Shown here piece by piece: positions 1-7,302 of a stretch of DNA of 14,359 bases. Source of the DNA: Candidatus Moraniibacteriota bacterium (GTDB lineage Bacteria > Patescibacteriota > Minisyncoccia > Moranbacterales > GCA-2747515); NCBI GenBank assembly GCA_027031945.1, contig JALVPE010000078.1, positions 14,596 to 28,954 of the forward strand, written 5' to 3'. Position 1 is the stretch's first letter. Every line of letters begins with the position of its first letter. A model generated the notes under the pieces. The model saw only the letters and a program-made list of their open reading frames with translations, had not been told where the DNA came from and did not search any database. Position numbers and translations under genes: made by a program.

Positions 1-123
1 TGGCATATATGCTCCTTTGTGCGGTGAATCAAAAGAAACATACACTCCTATTTGATGATCATAATCTTCATTTTCCAACTTTTTTAATGCTATTCTTCCC
101 AATAATCCGGCCATACTTTCACC
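1..123 (-). other. Lipase/esterase-like segment fused in frame to L18
   Basis: The 41 residues encoded here begin with G-E-S-M-A-G-L, which fits the GxSxG nucleophile elbow of an alpha/beta hydrolase. They continue with R-x-A-L-K-K-L-E-N, D-H-Q, then YVSFDSPHKGA and P. From recall, Bacteroidota secreted lipase/esterase proteins carry the same elements at the same spacing (GxSMGGL...RYAL...DH...SFDSPHxGANxP). The match starts where the L18 homology ends, around positions 109-127, and the two families share a short EG..AGL-like stretch there. The simplest reading is a chimeric contig end or a recombination at microhomology; a genuine fusion is less likely. The hydrolase upstream half is absent, so this piece cannot be a functional enzyme. 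Confidence 0.6.
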
Positions 124-441
124 TTCTGCTATTGCTTTTACTTTTCCATGATATTTATACCCAGCACGATCAAACACGACTTCTTTTATTTGCTTGTCAG
201 ATGCTCTTTTTGCAATTTCTTCACCCAATTTTTTTGCACCTTCTACATTATTCTTAGCACCTTTTACATCAGAAAGACTTGCACTTACAAGCGTTATTTG
301 ATTTTCATCATCAATCAACTGAATATACATGGATTGTAATGAACGAAAAATCCTTAATCGAGGTCTTAAAGCCGTCCCTGAAATTTTTGCACGTATGCGA
401 CGTGCTCTATGCAGTCTTTTACTATTTCGTGATTTCTTCAT
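1..441 (-). CDS. rplR: Large-subunit ribosomal protein L18, reading into foreign C-terminal sequence (partial)
   Basis: L18 binds 5S rRNA together with L5 and anchors it in the central protuberance of the 50S subunit. From ATG at 441 the frame is open to the window edge (147 codons). Residues 1-113 look like a whole L18: a basic N-terminus (MKKSRNSKRLHRARRIRAKI), then RPRLRIFRS, the core KLGEEIAKRA, and the L18 signature VVFDRAGYKYHGKVKAIAEG. A normal L18 ends a few residues later with an AGL-x-F tail and a stop. Here the frame continues through GESMAGL into residues 114-147, which do not resemble L18. The gene follows L6 by 17 bases, its usual spc-operon place; S5 would be expected next. An in-frame ATG at 447 would add two residues. 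L18 identity is sure; the 3' part is treated separately. Confidence 0.88.
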   Translation of the reverse strand, partial: MKKSRNSKRLHRARRIRAKISGTALRPRLRIFRSLQSMYIQLIDDENQITLVSASLSDVKGAKNNVEGAKKLGEEIAKRASDKQIKEVVFDRAGYKYHGKVKAIAEGESMAGLLGRIALKKLENEDYDHQIGVYVSFDSPHKGAYMP

Positions 442-458
442 AAACATTAAATATTATA

Positions 459-1001
459 TTATTCTGCCGTAGCAGCTTTTTTACCTTCTTTACGTTGTAC
501 ATATTCACCTTCATACCTAAACCCTTTACCTTTATATGGCTCAACAGGTTTTAATGCACGAATATTTGCTGCAAATTGTCCAACTTTTTGTTTATCAATA
601 CCAGAAATGGTCATTTTTTGTCCATCAATGGTCACTTCAATGTTCTCTGGAATATCAACCAATACCGGATGAGAAAAACCGAGTGCAAGATCAATTTGTT
701 TACCCTTAAGTGCCATACGATAACCAACACCTTCAAGCTCTAATTTCTTTTCAAAACCTTTTGATACACCAATAATCATATTTTCTATTAAACGCACTGT
801 TGTTCCCCACATTGCTTTTGCAATACTTGCATTATGTGTTTTATCAACTCTTACACCCTCATCATCAACAACAACCTTAACAGCACTATGTATATTCATA
901 GTTAATTCTCCTTTTGTGCCTTTTACAATTATTTCATTTCCAGATAACTCAACAGTAGTTCCTTCTGGAATCTCAATTGTCTTTTGTCCAATACGACTCA
1001 T
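459..1001 (-). CDS. rplF: Large-subunit ribosomal protein L6
   Basis: L6 sits near the GTPase-associated centre of the 50S subunit and contacts the sarcin-ricin loop region. The 180-residue product has the family start MSRIGxKxIxIPEG, two repeated L6 folds (about residues 1-80 and 83-165), and the C-terminal signature ANIRALKPVEPYKGKGFRYEGEYV (residues split: ANIRALKPVEPYKGKG, then FRYEGEYV). The length is normal. An alanine/lysine-rich tail ends in TAE. It lies between S8 (25-base gap) and L18 (17-base gap). The upstream sequence has an AAGG about ten bases before the ATG, one of the few weak Shine-Dalgarno candidates in the window. Confidence 0.97.
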   Translation of the reverse strand: MSRIGQKTIEIPEGTTVELSGNEIIVKGTKGELTMNIHSAVKVVVDDEGVRVDKTHNASIAKAMWGTTVRLIENMIIGVSKGFEKKLELEGVGYRMALKGKQIDLALGFSHPVLVDIPENIEVTIDGQKMTISGIDKQKVGQFAANIRALKPVEPYKGKGFRYEGEYVQRKEGKKAATAE

Positions 1002-1026
1002 ATGTTTTTACCTTAAACTTAAATGT

Positions 1027-1446
1027 TTACCACAATTCACAAATTAATTCACCACCCAATCCTTTTTTGCGAGCATCTTTTCCACTCATCACACCTTGTG
1101 ACGTTGAAATAACTGAAATACCAAATCCATTCTTGACTTTATGAATATCATCTTTTTTCACATAAATGCGCTGTCCTTGCTTACTGATTTGACGAATGCC
1201 TTCAACAACCGGTTCTCGTATCGTACTAGAAATCTGATTATATTTTAATGTGATACGAATATCTTCAAACGCTTTATTTTTTTCACTTTGAACACGTTCA
1301 ACTTTTTCAACAAAACCTTCCTTTGCAAGGACTTGAGCAATTGCAAATTTAACCTTTGACATAGGTATACTTACTTCATCATGTCTTGCTGCATATGCAT
1401 TACGCAATCGTGTTAACATGTCACTAATTGAATCAATCATAATCAC
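1027..1446 (-). CDS. rpsH: Small-subunit ribosomal protein S8
   Basis: S8 binds 16S rRNA helix 21 early in 30S assembly; in E. coli it is also the translational repressor of the spc operon. The 139-residue product starts MIMIDSISDMLTRLRNA, matching the family MxMxDPIADMLTRIRNA. It closes with the C-terminal signature STSQGVMSGKDARKKGLGG and the end ELICELW. The ATG at 1446 is preferred over the one at 1440 because the family start is normally two residues longer. The 57-base AT-rich leader after S14 is the longest gap within the block and has no clear Shine-Dalgarno. No S8-binding mimic of helix 21 was recognised there. Confidence 0.97.
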   Translation of the reverse strand: MIMIDSISDMLTRLRNAYAARHDEVSIPMSKVKFAIAQVLAKEGFVEKVERVQSEKNKAFEDIRITLKYNQISSTIREPVVEGIRQISKQGQRIYVKKDDIHKVKNGFGISVISTSQGVMSGKDARKKGLGGELICELW

Positions 1447-1503
1447 TTTATCATTTAAATATCAAAATTTTCTAAAAAATATTATACTTTAAAAATTTTT
1501 TAA

Positions 1504-1689
1504 TTACCAACTACTTTTCTTTACACCAGGTAATTCACCTTTACTCGCCAATTCACGAAAACAAATACGACAAATACCGAAGTATCGCATATATCCTCTT
1601 TTACGACCACACTTCCAACAACGATTTACTTCCCTTGTTGAAAATTTTGCCTTTTTATTTGCCCGAGCTTTTACTGATGATTTTGCCAT
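1504..1689 (-). CDS. rpsN: Small-subunit ribosomal protein S14, zinc-binding short form
   Basis: S14 belongs to the 30S head and contacts S3, S10 and S19. At 61 residues this is the short zinc-type form. Cysteines at residues 24, 27, 40 and 43 (CWKC and CRIC) make a CxxC-x12-CxxC site, followed by FRELASKGELPGVKKSSW, the usual C-terminus. It is placed between L5 (23-base gap) and S8, its canonical position. There is no sign of the zinc-free long paralogue in the window. The start ATG is followed by the basic MAKSSVKARA, typical of the family. Confidence 0.97.
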   Translation of the reverse strand: MAKSSVKARANKKAKFSTREVNRCWKCGRKRGYMRYFGICRICFRELASKGELPGVKKSSW

Positions 1690-1712
1690 AATATAAATTA
1701 TTCTAAATTAAA

Positions 1713-2264
1713 TTACTCTTCTTCTTGTAATGGAAACCCCAACAATTTAAATAATTTTTGGGCATCTTCTTTATTATCTGCTGTAGACACAATTGTGACT
1801 TGAAGCCCAAATGGGTTTTTTACTTGTTCTGCTATAATTTCTGGAAAAATAACATGTTCTTTAATACCAATATTCAAATTCCCTCCTTCATCAATAACAC
1901 GCATTTCAATACCTTGAAAATCTCGCACACGAGGTAATGCTGCCGCCACAAGTCTATTTAAAAAATCCCACATTCTTGCACCATGTAACGTTACTTTCAT
2001 GCCGACATCCTGACCTTCACGAATCTTAAATCCTGCAATCGACTGACGAGCCTTGGTTTTTAATGGTTGTTGTCCTGTAATATTTTTAAGAGCTTGTTCA
2101 ATTTCAGTCATAGCTTCTTTATTTTTATAAAACTTACCAATTCCCGTATTAATTACAACCTTCTCAATACGTGGAACTAACATTACATTACTAAGTCCGA
2201 GTTCTTTTTGCAAAGTCTCTATAGAGTTATTATATCGCTCTCTAATTGTTGTTATTTTACTCAT
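1713..2264 (-). CDS. rplE: Large-subunit ribosomal protein L5
   Basis: L5 binds 5S rRNA and helix 84 of 23S rRNA and contacts the P-site tRNA. The 183-residue product is of normal length. It carries VPRIEKVVINTGIGKF near the N-terminus, the segment QQPLKTKARQSIAGFKIREG, then VTLHGARMWDFLNRLVAAALPRVRDF (residues about 91-116), and the C-terminal GIKEHVIFPEI plus the end LLGFPLQEEE. It is followed 23 bases later by S14 and preceded 15 bases upstream by L24. The start matches family length. Confidence 0.97.
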   Translation of the reverse strand: MSKITTIRERYNNSIETLQKELGLSNVMLVPRIEKVVINTGIGKFYKNKEAMTEIEQALKNITGQQPLKTKARQSIAGFKIREGQDVGMKVTLHGARMWDFLNRLVAAALPRVRDFQGIEMRVIDEGGNLNIGIKEHVIFPEIIAEQVKNPFGLQVTIVSTADNKEDAQKLFKLLGFPLQEEE

Positions 2265-2279
2265 AAATAAATACTATAA

Positions 2280-2591
2280 TTATTCAATTTCTTTACCGCT
2301 TTTTTTTGATACACGAACTTTTGAACCTTCTTTCACAATAAATCCAACACGTGTCGGTTTATTTGTATGTGGACACACAAGCGCTACATTAGAAATATCG
2401 ATTTGTGCCTCTGTCTTAATACGTTCACCTTTTTGTCCTGCTTGAGTTGGTTTAATATGACGTGTTACCATATTAAGCTTTTTAACAGTAACCTTACCTT
2501 GTGATGAATTTACAGCAATAACCTCACCGCGTTTACCACGGTCCTTGCCTGCAATAATCTCAACATTGTCACCTTTTTTAATCTTTAACAT
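2280..2591 (-). CDS. rplX: Large-subunit ribosomal protein L24
   Basis: L24 is an assembly initiator that binds the 5' part of 23S rRNA and lies by the peptide exit tunnel. The 103-residue product shows the N-terminal KOW motif: KKGDNVEIIAGKDRGKRGEV at residues 5-24. After it come VTVKKLNMVTRHIKP, where the family has a GxNxxxxHxKP-type segment, and a C-terminal part with VALVCPHTNKPTRVGF. It lies 27 bases after L14 and 15 before L5. Nothing about length or composition is unusual. Confidence 0.97.
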   Translation of the reverse strand: MLKIKKGDNVEIIAGKDRGKRGEVIAVNSSQGKVTVKKLNMVTRHIKPTQAGQKGERIKTEAQIDISNVALVCPHTNKPTRVGFIVKEGSKVRVSKKSGKEIE

Positions 2592-2618
2592 ATCTATCTA
2601 AACTTAATAAATGTAACT

Positions 2619-2990
2619 TTATAAAACTTCTGGAGCCAGTGATACTATTTTATTATATCCCTTTTCACGTAACTCTCTAGCAATTGGACCAAATATACGT
2701 GAACCTTTTGGCTCTTTACTGTCCGGATCAACAATTACAGCAGCATTCTCATCAAATCTTATATACGAACCATCTTTACGACGTATAGCTTTTTTCTGAC
2801 GCACAATCACAGCTTTTACAACATCTCCGGATTTTATATTACCCCTTGGTTCTGCATTCTTAACAGATGCAACAATAATATCACCAATAGATGCATACCG
2901 ACGTTTTGAACCACCAAGAACCTTAAAACACTCTATGTCTTTTGCTCCGGAATTATCTGCGACTTTTAACCATGTTTCTGCTTGAATCAT
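2619..2990 (-). CDS. rplN: Large-subunit ribosomal protein L14
   Basis: L14 forms part of the intersubunit bridge and the binding site for the silencing factor RsfS. The 123-residue product opens with MIQAETWLKVADNSGAKDIE and has the signature KAVIVRQKKAIRRKDGSYIR at about residues 60-79. It ends with GPIARELREKGYNKIVSLAPEVL, the normal C-terminus. It lies 28 bases after S17. A purine run (AAAAGAAAAG) precedes the start but does not form a good Shine-Dalgarno. Confidence 0.98.
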   Translation of the reverse strand: MIQAETWLKVADNSGAKDIECFKVLGGSKRRYASIGDIIVASVKNAEPRGNIKSGDVVKAVIVRQKKAIRRKDGSYIRFDENAAVIVDPDSKEPKGSRIFGPIARELREKGYNKIVSLAPEVL

Positions 2991-3018
2991 ACTTTTCTTT
3001 TAAAAAATCTTTATAATC

Positions 3019-3258
3019 TTATTTTACTACAGTAAATTTTTTATCTTTACTAATTGGTCGTGACTGTACTATTCTTACAACATCCCCAACTTTATATGTA
3101 TTTTCTGGATCATGTACTTTATATTTTTTTGTAGATAAATACTTCTTGAGATACTTTTTATGTGTTTTGAATGTATCAACTGCAACGACAATAGTCTTAT
3201 CCATTGCATCAGAAACCACCGTACCTTTCATTATTAATTGTTTCTTATCTTGTGTCAT
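3019..3258 (-). CDS. rpsQ: Small-subunit ribosomal protein S17
   Basis: S17 is a primary 16S-binding protein with an OB fold in the body of the 30S subunit. The 79-residue product carries MKGTVVSDAMDKTIVVAV, the family's GxVxSdkMdKTivV pattern, then KKYKVHDPENTYKVGDVVRI and SRPISKDKKFTVVK at the C-terminus. It starts 11 bases after L29, in the conserved L16-L29-S17-L14 order. Length is normal. Confidence 0.97.
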   Translation of the reverse strand: MTQDKKQLIMKGTVVSDAMDKTIVVAVDTFKTHKKYLKKYLSTKKYKVHDPENTYKVGDVVRIVQSRPISKDKKFTVVK

Positions 3259-3269
3259 AATATATCTAC

Positions 3270-3461
3270 TTATAAATTACGTTTTTCTTTAATTACTGTC
3301 ATAACACGTGCCAAATCTTTCTTCTTGTTACGAATATCACTACTCTTCTGTGATTTATTCATTATTAAATCCATTTGACTTTGATGTATAGCCGCTTTTA
3401 AATCCTCTACAATCTTTAGTAGTTCATCTATACTTTTTTCTCTAATCTCAACAACTTTCAT
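3270..3461 (-). CDS. rpmC: Large-subunit ribosomal protein L29
   Basis: L29 is a small two-helix protein near the tunnel exit, close to the docking site for trigger factor and SRP. The 63-residue product is mostly helical in character. It begins MKVVEIREKSIDELLKIVED and ends with SDIRNKKKDLARVMTVIKEK, matching the family's IRxxKkxIARixTvlxE pattern. It lies between L16 (27-base gap) and S17 (11-base gap). A short AAGG lies only three bases before the ATG, too close for a normal Shine-Dalgarno. Confidence 0.95.
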   Translation of the reverse strand: MKVVEIREKSIDELLKIVEDLKAAIHQSQMDLIMNKSQKSSDIRNKKKDLARVMTVIKEKRNL

Positions 3462-3488
3462 AACCTTAACTATTTAAATAAAACCTTA

Positions 3489-3905
3489 TTATTCTTTGTT
3501 TCTAGAAACAAATTTCGTCTTTACACCAAATTTATGTCCAGCCAAGCGAAATGCCTCACGAGCAGTTTTCTCATCAATACCATCAACTTCAAACATAATT
3601 TTACCAGGTTTTACTTTCACAATATAATAATCAACCGTACCTTTTCCTTTACCCATAGGCGTTTCATCGCCCTTCTTTGTCATTGGATGATCTGGAAAAA
3701 TCCGAATCCAATATTTACCTGATCTTTGCATATATCTAGTAATTGTACGACGCGCAGATTCAATCTGTCTAGCTGTAATAAGTCCCGGTGTAACAGCTTT
3801 AATACCATAACTACCAAAACTTACTGTGGTACCCCGTGTAGACTTACCTGTAGGCAAACTACCTCTATGCATTTTCCTATGTTTTACTTTTCGTGGCATT
3901 AACAT
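3489..3905 (-). CDS. rplP: Large-subunit ribosomal protein L16
   Basis: L16 organises the A-site tRNA region of the 50S subunit. The 138-residue product begins MLMPRKVKHRKMHRGSLPTG, a standard family N-terminus, so the ATG at 3905 is preferred over the one two codons later. Further markers are GSYGIKAVTPGLITARQIES at about residues 31-50, ARRTITRYMQRSGKYWIRIF, the GKGKGTVDYYIVKVKPGKIM segment and the C-terminal FRLAGHKFGVKTKFV. It lies 23 bases after S3 and 27 before L29. Confidence 0.97.
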   Translation of the reverse strand: MLMPRKVKHRKMHRGSLPTGKSTRGTTVSFGSYGIKAVTPGLITARQIESARRTITRYMQRSGKYWIRIFPDHPMTKKGDETPMGKGKGTVDYYIVKVKPGKIMFEVDGIDEKTAREAFRLAGHKFGVKTKFVSRNKE

Positions 3906-3928
3906 ATTTTTTCCTAAAAACTTTCAAA

Positions 3929-4582
3929 TTATTTATTATCTTCTTTAAAAACCTCACCTTTATACACCCATACTTTCACTCCAATAGCTCCGTATGTTGT
4001 ACGTGCAACATCCCTCGCAAAATCAATATCGGCACGTAATGTATGAAGTGGAATAGTTCCTTCACTAAGCCATTCAACACGACTCATCTCCACTCCATTC
4101 AATCGTCCAGACAACTGAATTTTCATTCCCTTTATATTGCGATTTTTTGTTACTTGCTCCAATGTTGTTTTTAATACTCTACGAAACGGCATCCTCTTTT
4201 CCAGCTGCTCTGCAACATCTTGTGCCACCAATGCCGCACTCTCCTCAAATTGTTTGATTTCTTTAATGTCAACCTTTACATTCACTTTTTCTCCAACAAA
4301 AAATTCTTTTTTGATAAAAGCTATTAAATCCTCAATACCAGAGCCACCACGACCAATAATCATCCCGGGTCTAGCTGTTTTTATAATAACCTTCACATCT
4401 TTTTCATTACGCTCAACTTCAACATCCGCAATTGCCGCATGACGCCACTTTTTCATAACTACCCTTCTGAGAATTACATCTTTCTCTAATAACTGCGCAT
4501 AATTCTTACCACCAAACCAACGAGAACGCCAATTTGTTGTTATGCCTAATCTTAAACTTTTTGGATTTACTTTGTGACCCAT
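3929..4582 (-). CDS. rpsC: Small-subunit ribosomal protein S3
   Basis: S3 lies at the mRNA entry site of the 30S head and contributes to mRNA unwinding. The start chosen is ATG at 4582, giving MGHKVNPKSLRLGITTNWRS, the universal S3 N-terminus (217 residues). The frame is open upstream to 4642, but that would add 20 residues of no S3 character and overlap L22. Residues about 60-90 hold the KH domain with the loop IIGRGGSG. The C-terminal domain shows GMKIQLSGRLNGVEMSRVEW, then GTIPLHTLRADIDFA and GVKVWVYKGEVF. It lies 10 bases after L22 and 23 before L16. Confidence 0.97.
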   Translation of the reverse strand: MGHKVNPKSLRLGITTNWRSRWFGGKNYAQLLEKDVILRRVVMKKWRHAAIADVEVERNEKDVKVIIKTARPGMIIGRGGSGIEDLIAFIKKEFFVGEKVNVKVDIKEIKQFEESAALVAQDVAEQLEKRMPFRRVLKTTLEQVTKNRNIKGMKIQLSGRLNGVEMSRVEWLSEGTIPLHTLRADIDFARDVARTTYGAIGVKVWVYKGEVFKEDNK

Positions 4583-4592
4583 AATACAAATA

Positions 4593-5015
4593 TTATTTAC
4601 CTTTTTTATCAATCCCACTATTCGTAGAATTTGAGGTAACAACCTCTTGCGAATTATTCTCTTTCATTTTCACTTTATCATAATCATCCGACAAAACTAC
4701 ACTAATACGTGAAGTACGTTTCAAAATTTTTGTAGCACGCCCATATGCCCTTGGCATCCATCTTTTTAAAGTTGGACCCTCACCTACTATAATATCAGAA
4801 ACATATAAATCTTCACCTTTTAATTTAAAATTATTTTGTGCATTTGCAACAGCACTCTTCAGCAATTTTTGCATTGGCCGTGCAGTCTTACGTAAATCAT
4901 ACTCCAACATACCTATAGCTTCAATAACACGTTGCCCACGTACCCGATCGGCAACAAGTCTAACTTTCCTAGGTGAAATTCGCAGATTATTCAGTTGTGC
5001 TGTTACTTTTGTCAT
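4593..5015 (-). CDS. rplV: Large-subunit ribosomal protein L22 with a short C-terminal tail
   Basis: L22 lines the peptide exit tunnel with a long beta hairpin. The 140-residue product has the family N-terminal half (LRISPRKVRLVADRVRG) at residues 10-26. The hairpin and rRNA-binding end are VGEGPTLKRWMPRAYGRATK (about 77-96) and ILKRTSRISVVLSD. Core L22 is about 110 residues. The remaining 28 or so (DDYDKVKMKENNSQEVV, then TSNSTNSGIDKKGK) are polar, low-complexity and probably disordered. The gene lies 28 bases after S19 and 10 before S3. Confidence 0.96.
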   Translation of the reverse strand: MTKVTAQLNNLRISPRKVRLVADRVRGQRVIEAIGMLEYDLRKTARPMQKLLKSAVANAQNNFKLKGEDLYVSDIIVGEGPTLKRWMPRAYGRATKILKRTSRISVVLSDDYDKVKMKENNSQEVVTSNSTNSGIDKKGK

Positions 5016-5043
5016 AATTTATTATTAAAACTTTCTTATTTTA

Positions 5044-5364
5044 TTAATTTCCAGATTTTGCTGCATTTATTTCTCTTTGACGTGATGCTTGTTCCAGATC
5101 TTTTTGCATTTTACCTCCATGTCGCATAAACTTACGAGTTGGAGAAAATTCTCCCAATTTGTGTCCAACCATTTCATCAGAAATTAATACTTCAATAAAA
5201 TCTTTACCATTATGCACTCCAAAAGTAAATCCTATCATATCTGGTGTGATCGTGCACGCTCGTGACCATGTCTTTATAACACCCACTTCTTTTGGTGTTT
5301 TTCCCTCAATTTTTTTAATGACTCTTTCGTCAATGTATAAACCTTTTTTTAGTGATCGACTCAT
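5044..5364 (-). CDS. rpsS: Small-subunit ribosomal protein S19
   Basis: S19 lies in the 30S head, partners with S13 and contacts the A-site finger of 23S rRNA. The 106-residue product opens MSRSLKKGLYIDERVIKKIE and continues with IKTWSRACTITPDMIGFTFG. It includes the family signature MVGHKLGEFSPTRKFMRHGG at about residues 65-84. It is 10-15 residues longer than many S19 proteins because of a charged C-terminal helix (KMQKDLEQASRQREINAAKS). It follows L2 by 13 bases. Confidence 0.97.
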   Translation of the reverse strand: MSRSLKKGLYIDERVIKKIEGKTPKEVGVIKTWSRACTITPDMIGFTFGVHNGKDFIEVLISDEMVGHKLGEFSPTRKFMRHGGKMQKDLEQASRQREINAAKSGN

Positions 5365-5377
5365 ATCTAACTAAATA

Positions 5378-6208
5378 TTATTTCTTATGTCTTGATTTGA
5401 TAATATATCTATTACTTGCCTTTTTCTTTCTTCTGGTACGAACTCCCAAAGCAGGTCTCCCCCATGGAGTTTTTGGATATTTTAGACCAATAGGTTGGCA
5501 ACCTTCACCTCCACCATGCGGATGATCTACCGGATTCATAGCACTACCTCTCACTGCAGGTCTTTTTCCCATATGTCTTGCCCGTCCTGCTTTACCAATA
5601 TTCATTGTGTTATGTTCAAAATTACTTACTTGTCCGATTGTTGCATAACAATCCCCATGAACTAATCTAATTTCTCCTGAAGGCATCTTTAACTGTGCAT
5701 ATTTCTCATCAACACTCATAACTAATGCTGAACTTCCAGCGCTACGAATAATTTGACCACCTTTTCCTGGTTTCATTTCAACATTTGACACAATTGTACC
5801 CGAGAGAATATTTTTTATTTTTGTACGATTTCCATCTTCAATCGCAACTTTTTCACCAGAAATAATTTTTGTACCTACTCGCATTTTCTCTGTCGCTAAA
5901 ATATAGCGTTTTTCACCATCAGCGTAAGTTACTAATGCAATCAACGCACTTCTATTTGGATCTCGCTCAATTGCCGTTACTATGCCTGGAATATCGAATT
6001 TATCCTGCTTAAAATCAATCATTCTATAAAGTTTTTTAGCACCTCTGCTACGATGTCTTACAGAAATTTTTCCACCACTACGACCATTCTTGTGATTTAA
6101 TGATATACATAGCGCTTTCTCAGGTTTTTTATCTGTAACAGCAACAGGTTTCACAATGGACATATTGCGTCTTCCTGCATTATTTCTTTTGTATACTTTA
6201 ATTGCCAT
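5378..6208 (-). CDS. rplB: Large-subunit ribosomal protein L2
   Basis: L2 is needed for subunit association and supports the peptidyl-transferase centre. The 276-residue product is of full normal length. Seen features: an N-terminal extension with GGKISVRHRSRGAKKLYR, the SH3-like core with KPGKGGQIIRSAGSSA, and the highly conserved GKRPAVRGSAMNPVDHPHGG followed by GEG at about residues 215-237, which contains the conserved histidine of the catalytic-centre loop. The C-terminus is strongly basic (TRRKKKASNRYIIKSRHKK). It lies 25 bases after L23 and 13 before S19. Confidence 0.98.
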   Translation of the reverse strand: MAIKVYKRNNAGRRNMSIVKPVAVTDKKPEKALCISLNHKNGRSGGKISVRHRSRGAKKLYRMIDFKQDKFDIPGIVTAIERDPNRSALIALVTYADGEKRYILATEKMRVGTKIISGEKVAIEDGNRTKIKNILSGTIVSNVEMKPGKGGQIIRSAGSSALVMSVDEKYAQLKMPSGEIRLVHGDCYATIGQVSNFEHNTMNIGKAGRARHMGKRPAVRGSAMNPVDHPHGGGEGCQPIGLKYPKTPWGRPALGVRTRRKKKASNRYIIKSRHKK

Positions 6209-6233
6209 AATTTTCTAATCTACAATACTAAAT

Positions 6234-6653
6234 TTATACTCCTTCAAAAATTGCAATATGATCTTTTTGACTAACTGTCACAATTGCCTTTTTGTATAAC
6301 TTTTGATATCCACGATCCTGTTTAACTGTACGTCTCTTTGGTTTTACTACGACTATATTAACGTTTTTAACAGTAACTCCATACATATCCTCAATAATTT
6401 TTTTTACAACCGGCTTCGAAACGGTATTTGCAATACGAAACACATATTTGTGCTTTGCCATCATATCATGTGACTTTTCTGTAACTATCGGTGCAATAAT
6501 TGCGTTATAAGCTTCCGCTACTGATGCAGTACTCTTACTTGCCTTCTTAACAGTATTTTTTGATTGCTTATTCTTACCAGCTCGTTTCGTTGCAGTTTTT
6601 TGTGCTACATCCTCTGCAGAACTTTCTTCTGTTTTTTTGCTAAAAATTCCCAT
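6234..6653 (-). CDS. rplW: Large-subunit ribosomal protein L23 with an N-terminal extension
   Basis: L23 sits at the tunnel exit and is the docking site of trigger factor and SRP. The 139-residue product is about 40 longer than typical L23. The conserved core starts near residue 50 with AIIAPIVTEKSHDMMAKHKY and continues with VFRIANTVSKPVVKKIIEDM, YGVTVKNVNIVVVKPKRRTV and the end KKAIVTVSQKDHIAIFEGV. Residues 1-48 are rich in Lys, Ala, Ser and Thr (MGIFSKKTEESSAEDVAQKT and onward) and look disordered. The start ATG lies 5 bases after the L4 stop, supporting coupled translation and a real extension; no internal ATG lies between residue 1 and the core. Confidence 0.95.
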   Translation of the reverse strand: MGIFSKKTEESSAEDVAQKTATKRAGKNKQSKNTVKKASKSTASVAEAYNAIIAPIVTEKSHDMMAKHKYVFRIANTVSKPVVKKIIEDMYGVTVKNVNIVVVKPKRRTVKQDRGYQKLYKKAIVTVSQKDHIAIFEGV

Positions 6654-6658
6654 ATAAT

Positions 6659-7288
6659 TTACGCTGTATATTTATTAGTTAATTGTTTTACAGAATCCTT
6701 ACTAATTACTAAATATTCAGAATTAAGCACATCAAATACATTTAGTTTATCCGTTTCCATAGCATTTACCCTATTTATATTTCTTGCTGCAACGTAACTA
6801 TCTGACTCCTCAATAGAAAACCCAATAATCATGCTTTTATTAAGATTCATAGCATCTATCATATTTGCTACAACTTTAGTTTTATTATCTGTAATATTCA
6901 ATGAATCAACAATGCGAATTTTACCGCTACGTATTTTTTCAGACAATGCAATCAAAAGAGCTTTTCTCTTCATTTTTACATTGATTGATTTTTTAAAATT
7001 ACGGGTATTCAATGGACCAAATATTATACCACCACCACGCCAAATAGGATTACGAATTGATCCGCTTCTAGCATTACCTGTTCCTTTTTGTTTCCAAGGC
7101 TTCTTGCCACCACCACGTCTCTCTGACCGATTCTTCGTATGTGCACTACCGCTACGTCTATTTGCTGCTTGAGCAACATATACTTGATGTAAAAGCGCAT
7201 CATTTTTTTTCACACCAAAAACAGCATCATCTAATTCAATATTTCCATCCTTCTTCCCTTCTATATTGTACACATCTAACTTTATCAT
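6659..7288 (-). CDS. rplD: Large-subunit ribosomal protein L4
   Basis: L4 has a globular domain on the 50S surface and a long loop reaching the exit tunnel; in E. coli it also represses the S10 operon. The 209-residue product shows the tunnel-loop signature SERRGGGKKPWKQKGTGNAR then SGSIRNPIWRGGGIIFGP at about residues 55-92. Other family segments are KMKRKALLIALSEKI and LNVFDVLNSEYLVISKDSV near the C-terminus. It lies 14 bases after L3 and 5 before L23. Length is normal. Confidence 0.97.
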   Translation of the reverse strand: MIKLDVYNIEGKKDGNIELDDAVFGVKKNDALLHQVYVAQAANRRSGSAHTKNRSERRGGGKKPWKQKGTGNARSGSIRNPIWRGGGIIFGPLNTRNFKKSINVKMKRKALLIALSEKIRSGKIRIVDSLNITDNKTKVVANMIDAMNLNKSMIIGFSIEESDSYVAARNINRVNAMETDKLNVFDVLNSEYLVISKDSVKQLTNKYTA

Positions 7289-7302
7289 AATTTAATTTAA
7301 AT

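Noticed and set aside
9..339. Plus-strand open frames of 82 and 63 codons at the left end
   Set aside because: They are antisense to the L18 frame, rich in Leu, Phe and His from AT-rich complement, and show no family features.
1490..1506. TTAAAAATTTTTTAA inverted repeat between S14 and S8 as a terminator
   Set aside because: It is a pure A/T stem with essentially no loop or GC content, inside a continuous operon; low complexity explains it.
4583..4642. Upstream extension of S3 (20 codons)
   Set aside because: MGHKVNP at 4582 is the universal S3 start; the extension overlaps L22 and has no S3 character.
6831..7172. Plus-strand open frame of 113 codons across L4
   Set aside because: It is the mirror of the conserved L4 tunnel-loop coding sequence; the minus-strand protein is certain and there is no independent start signal.
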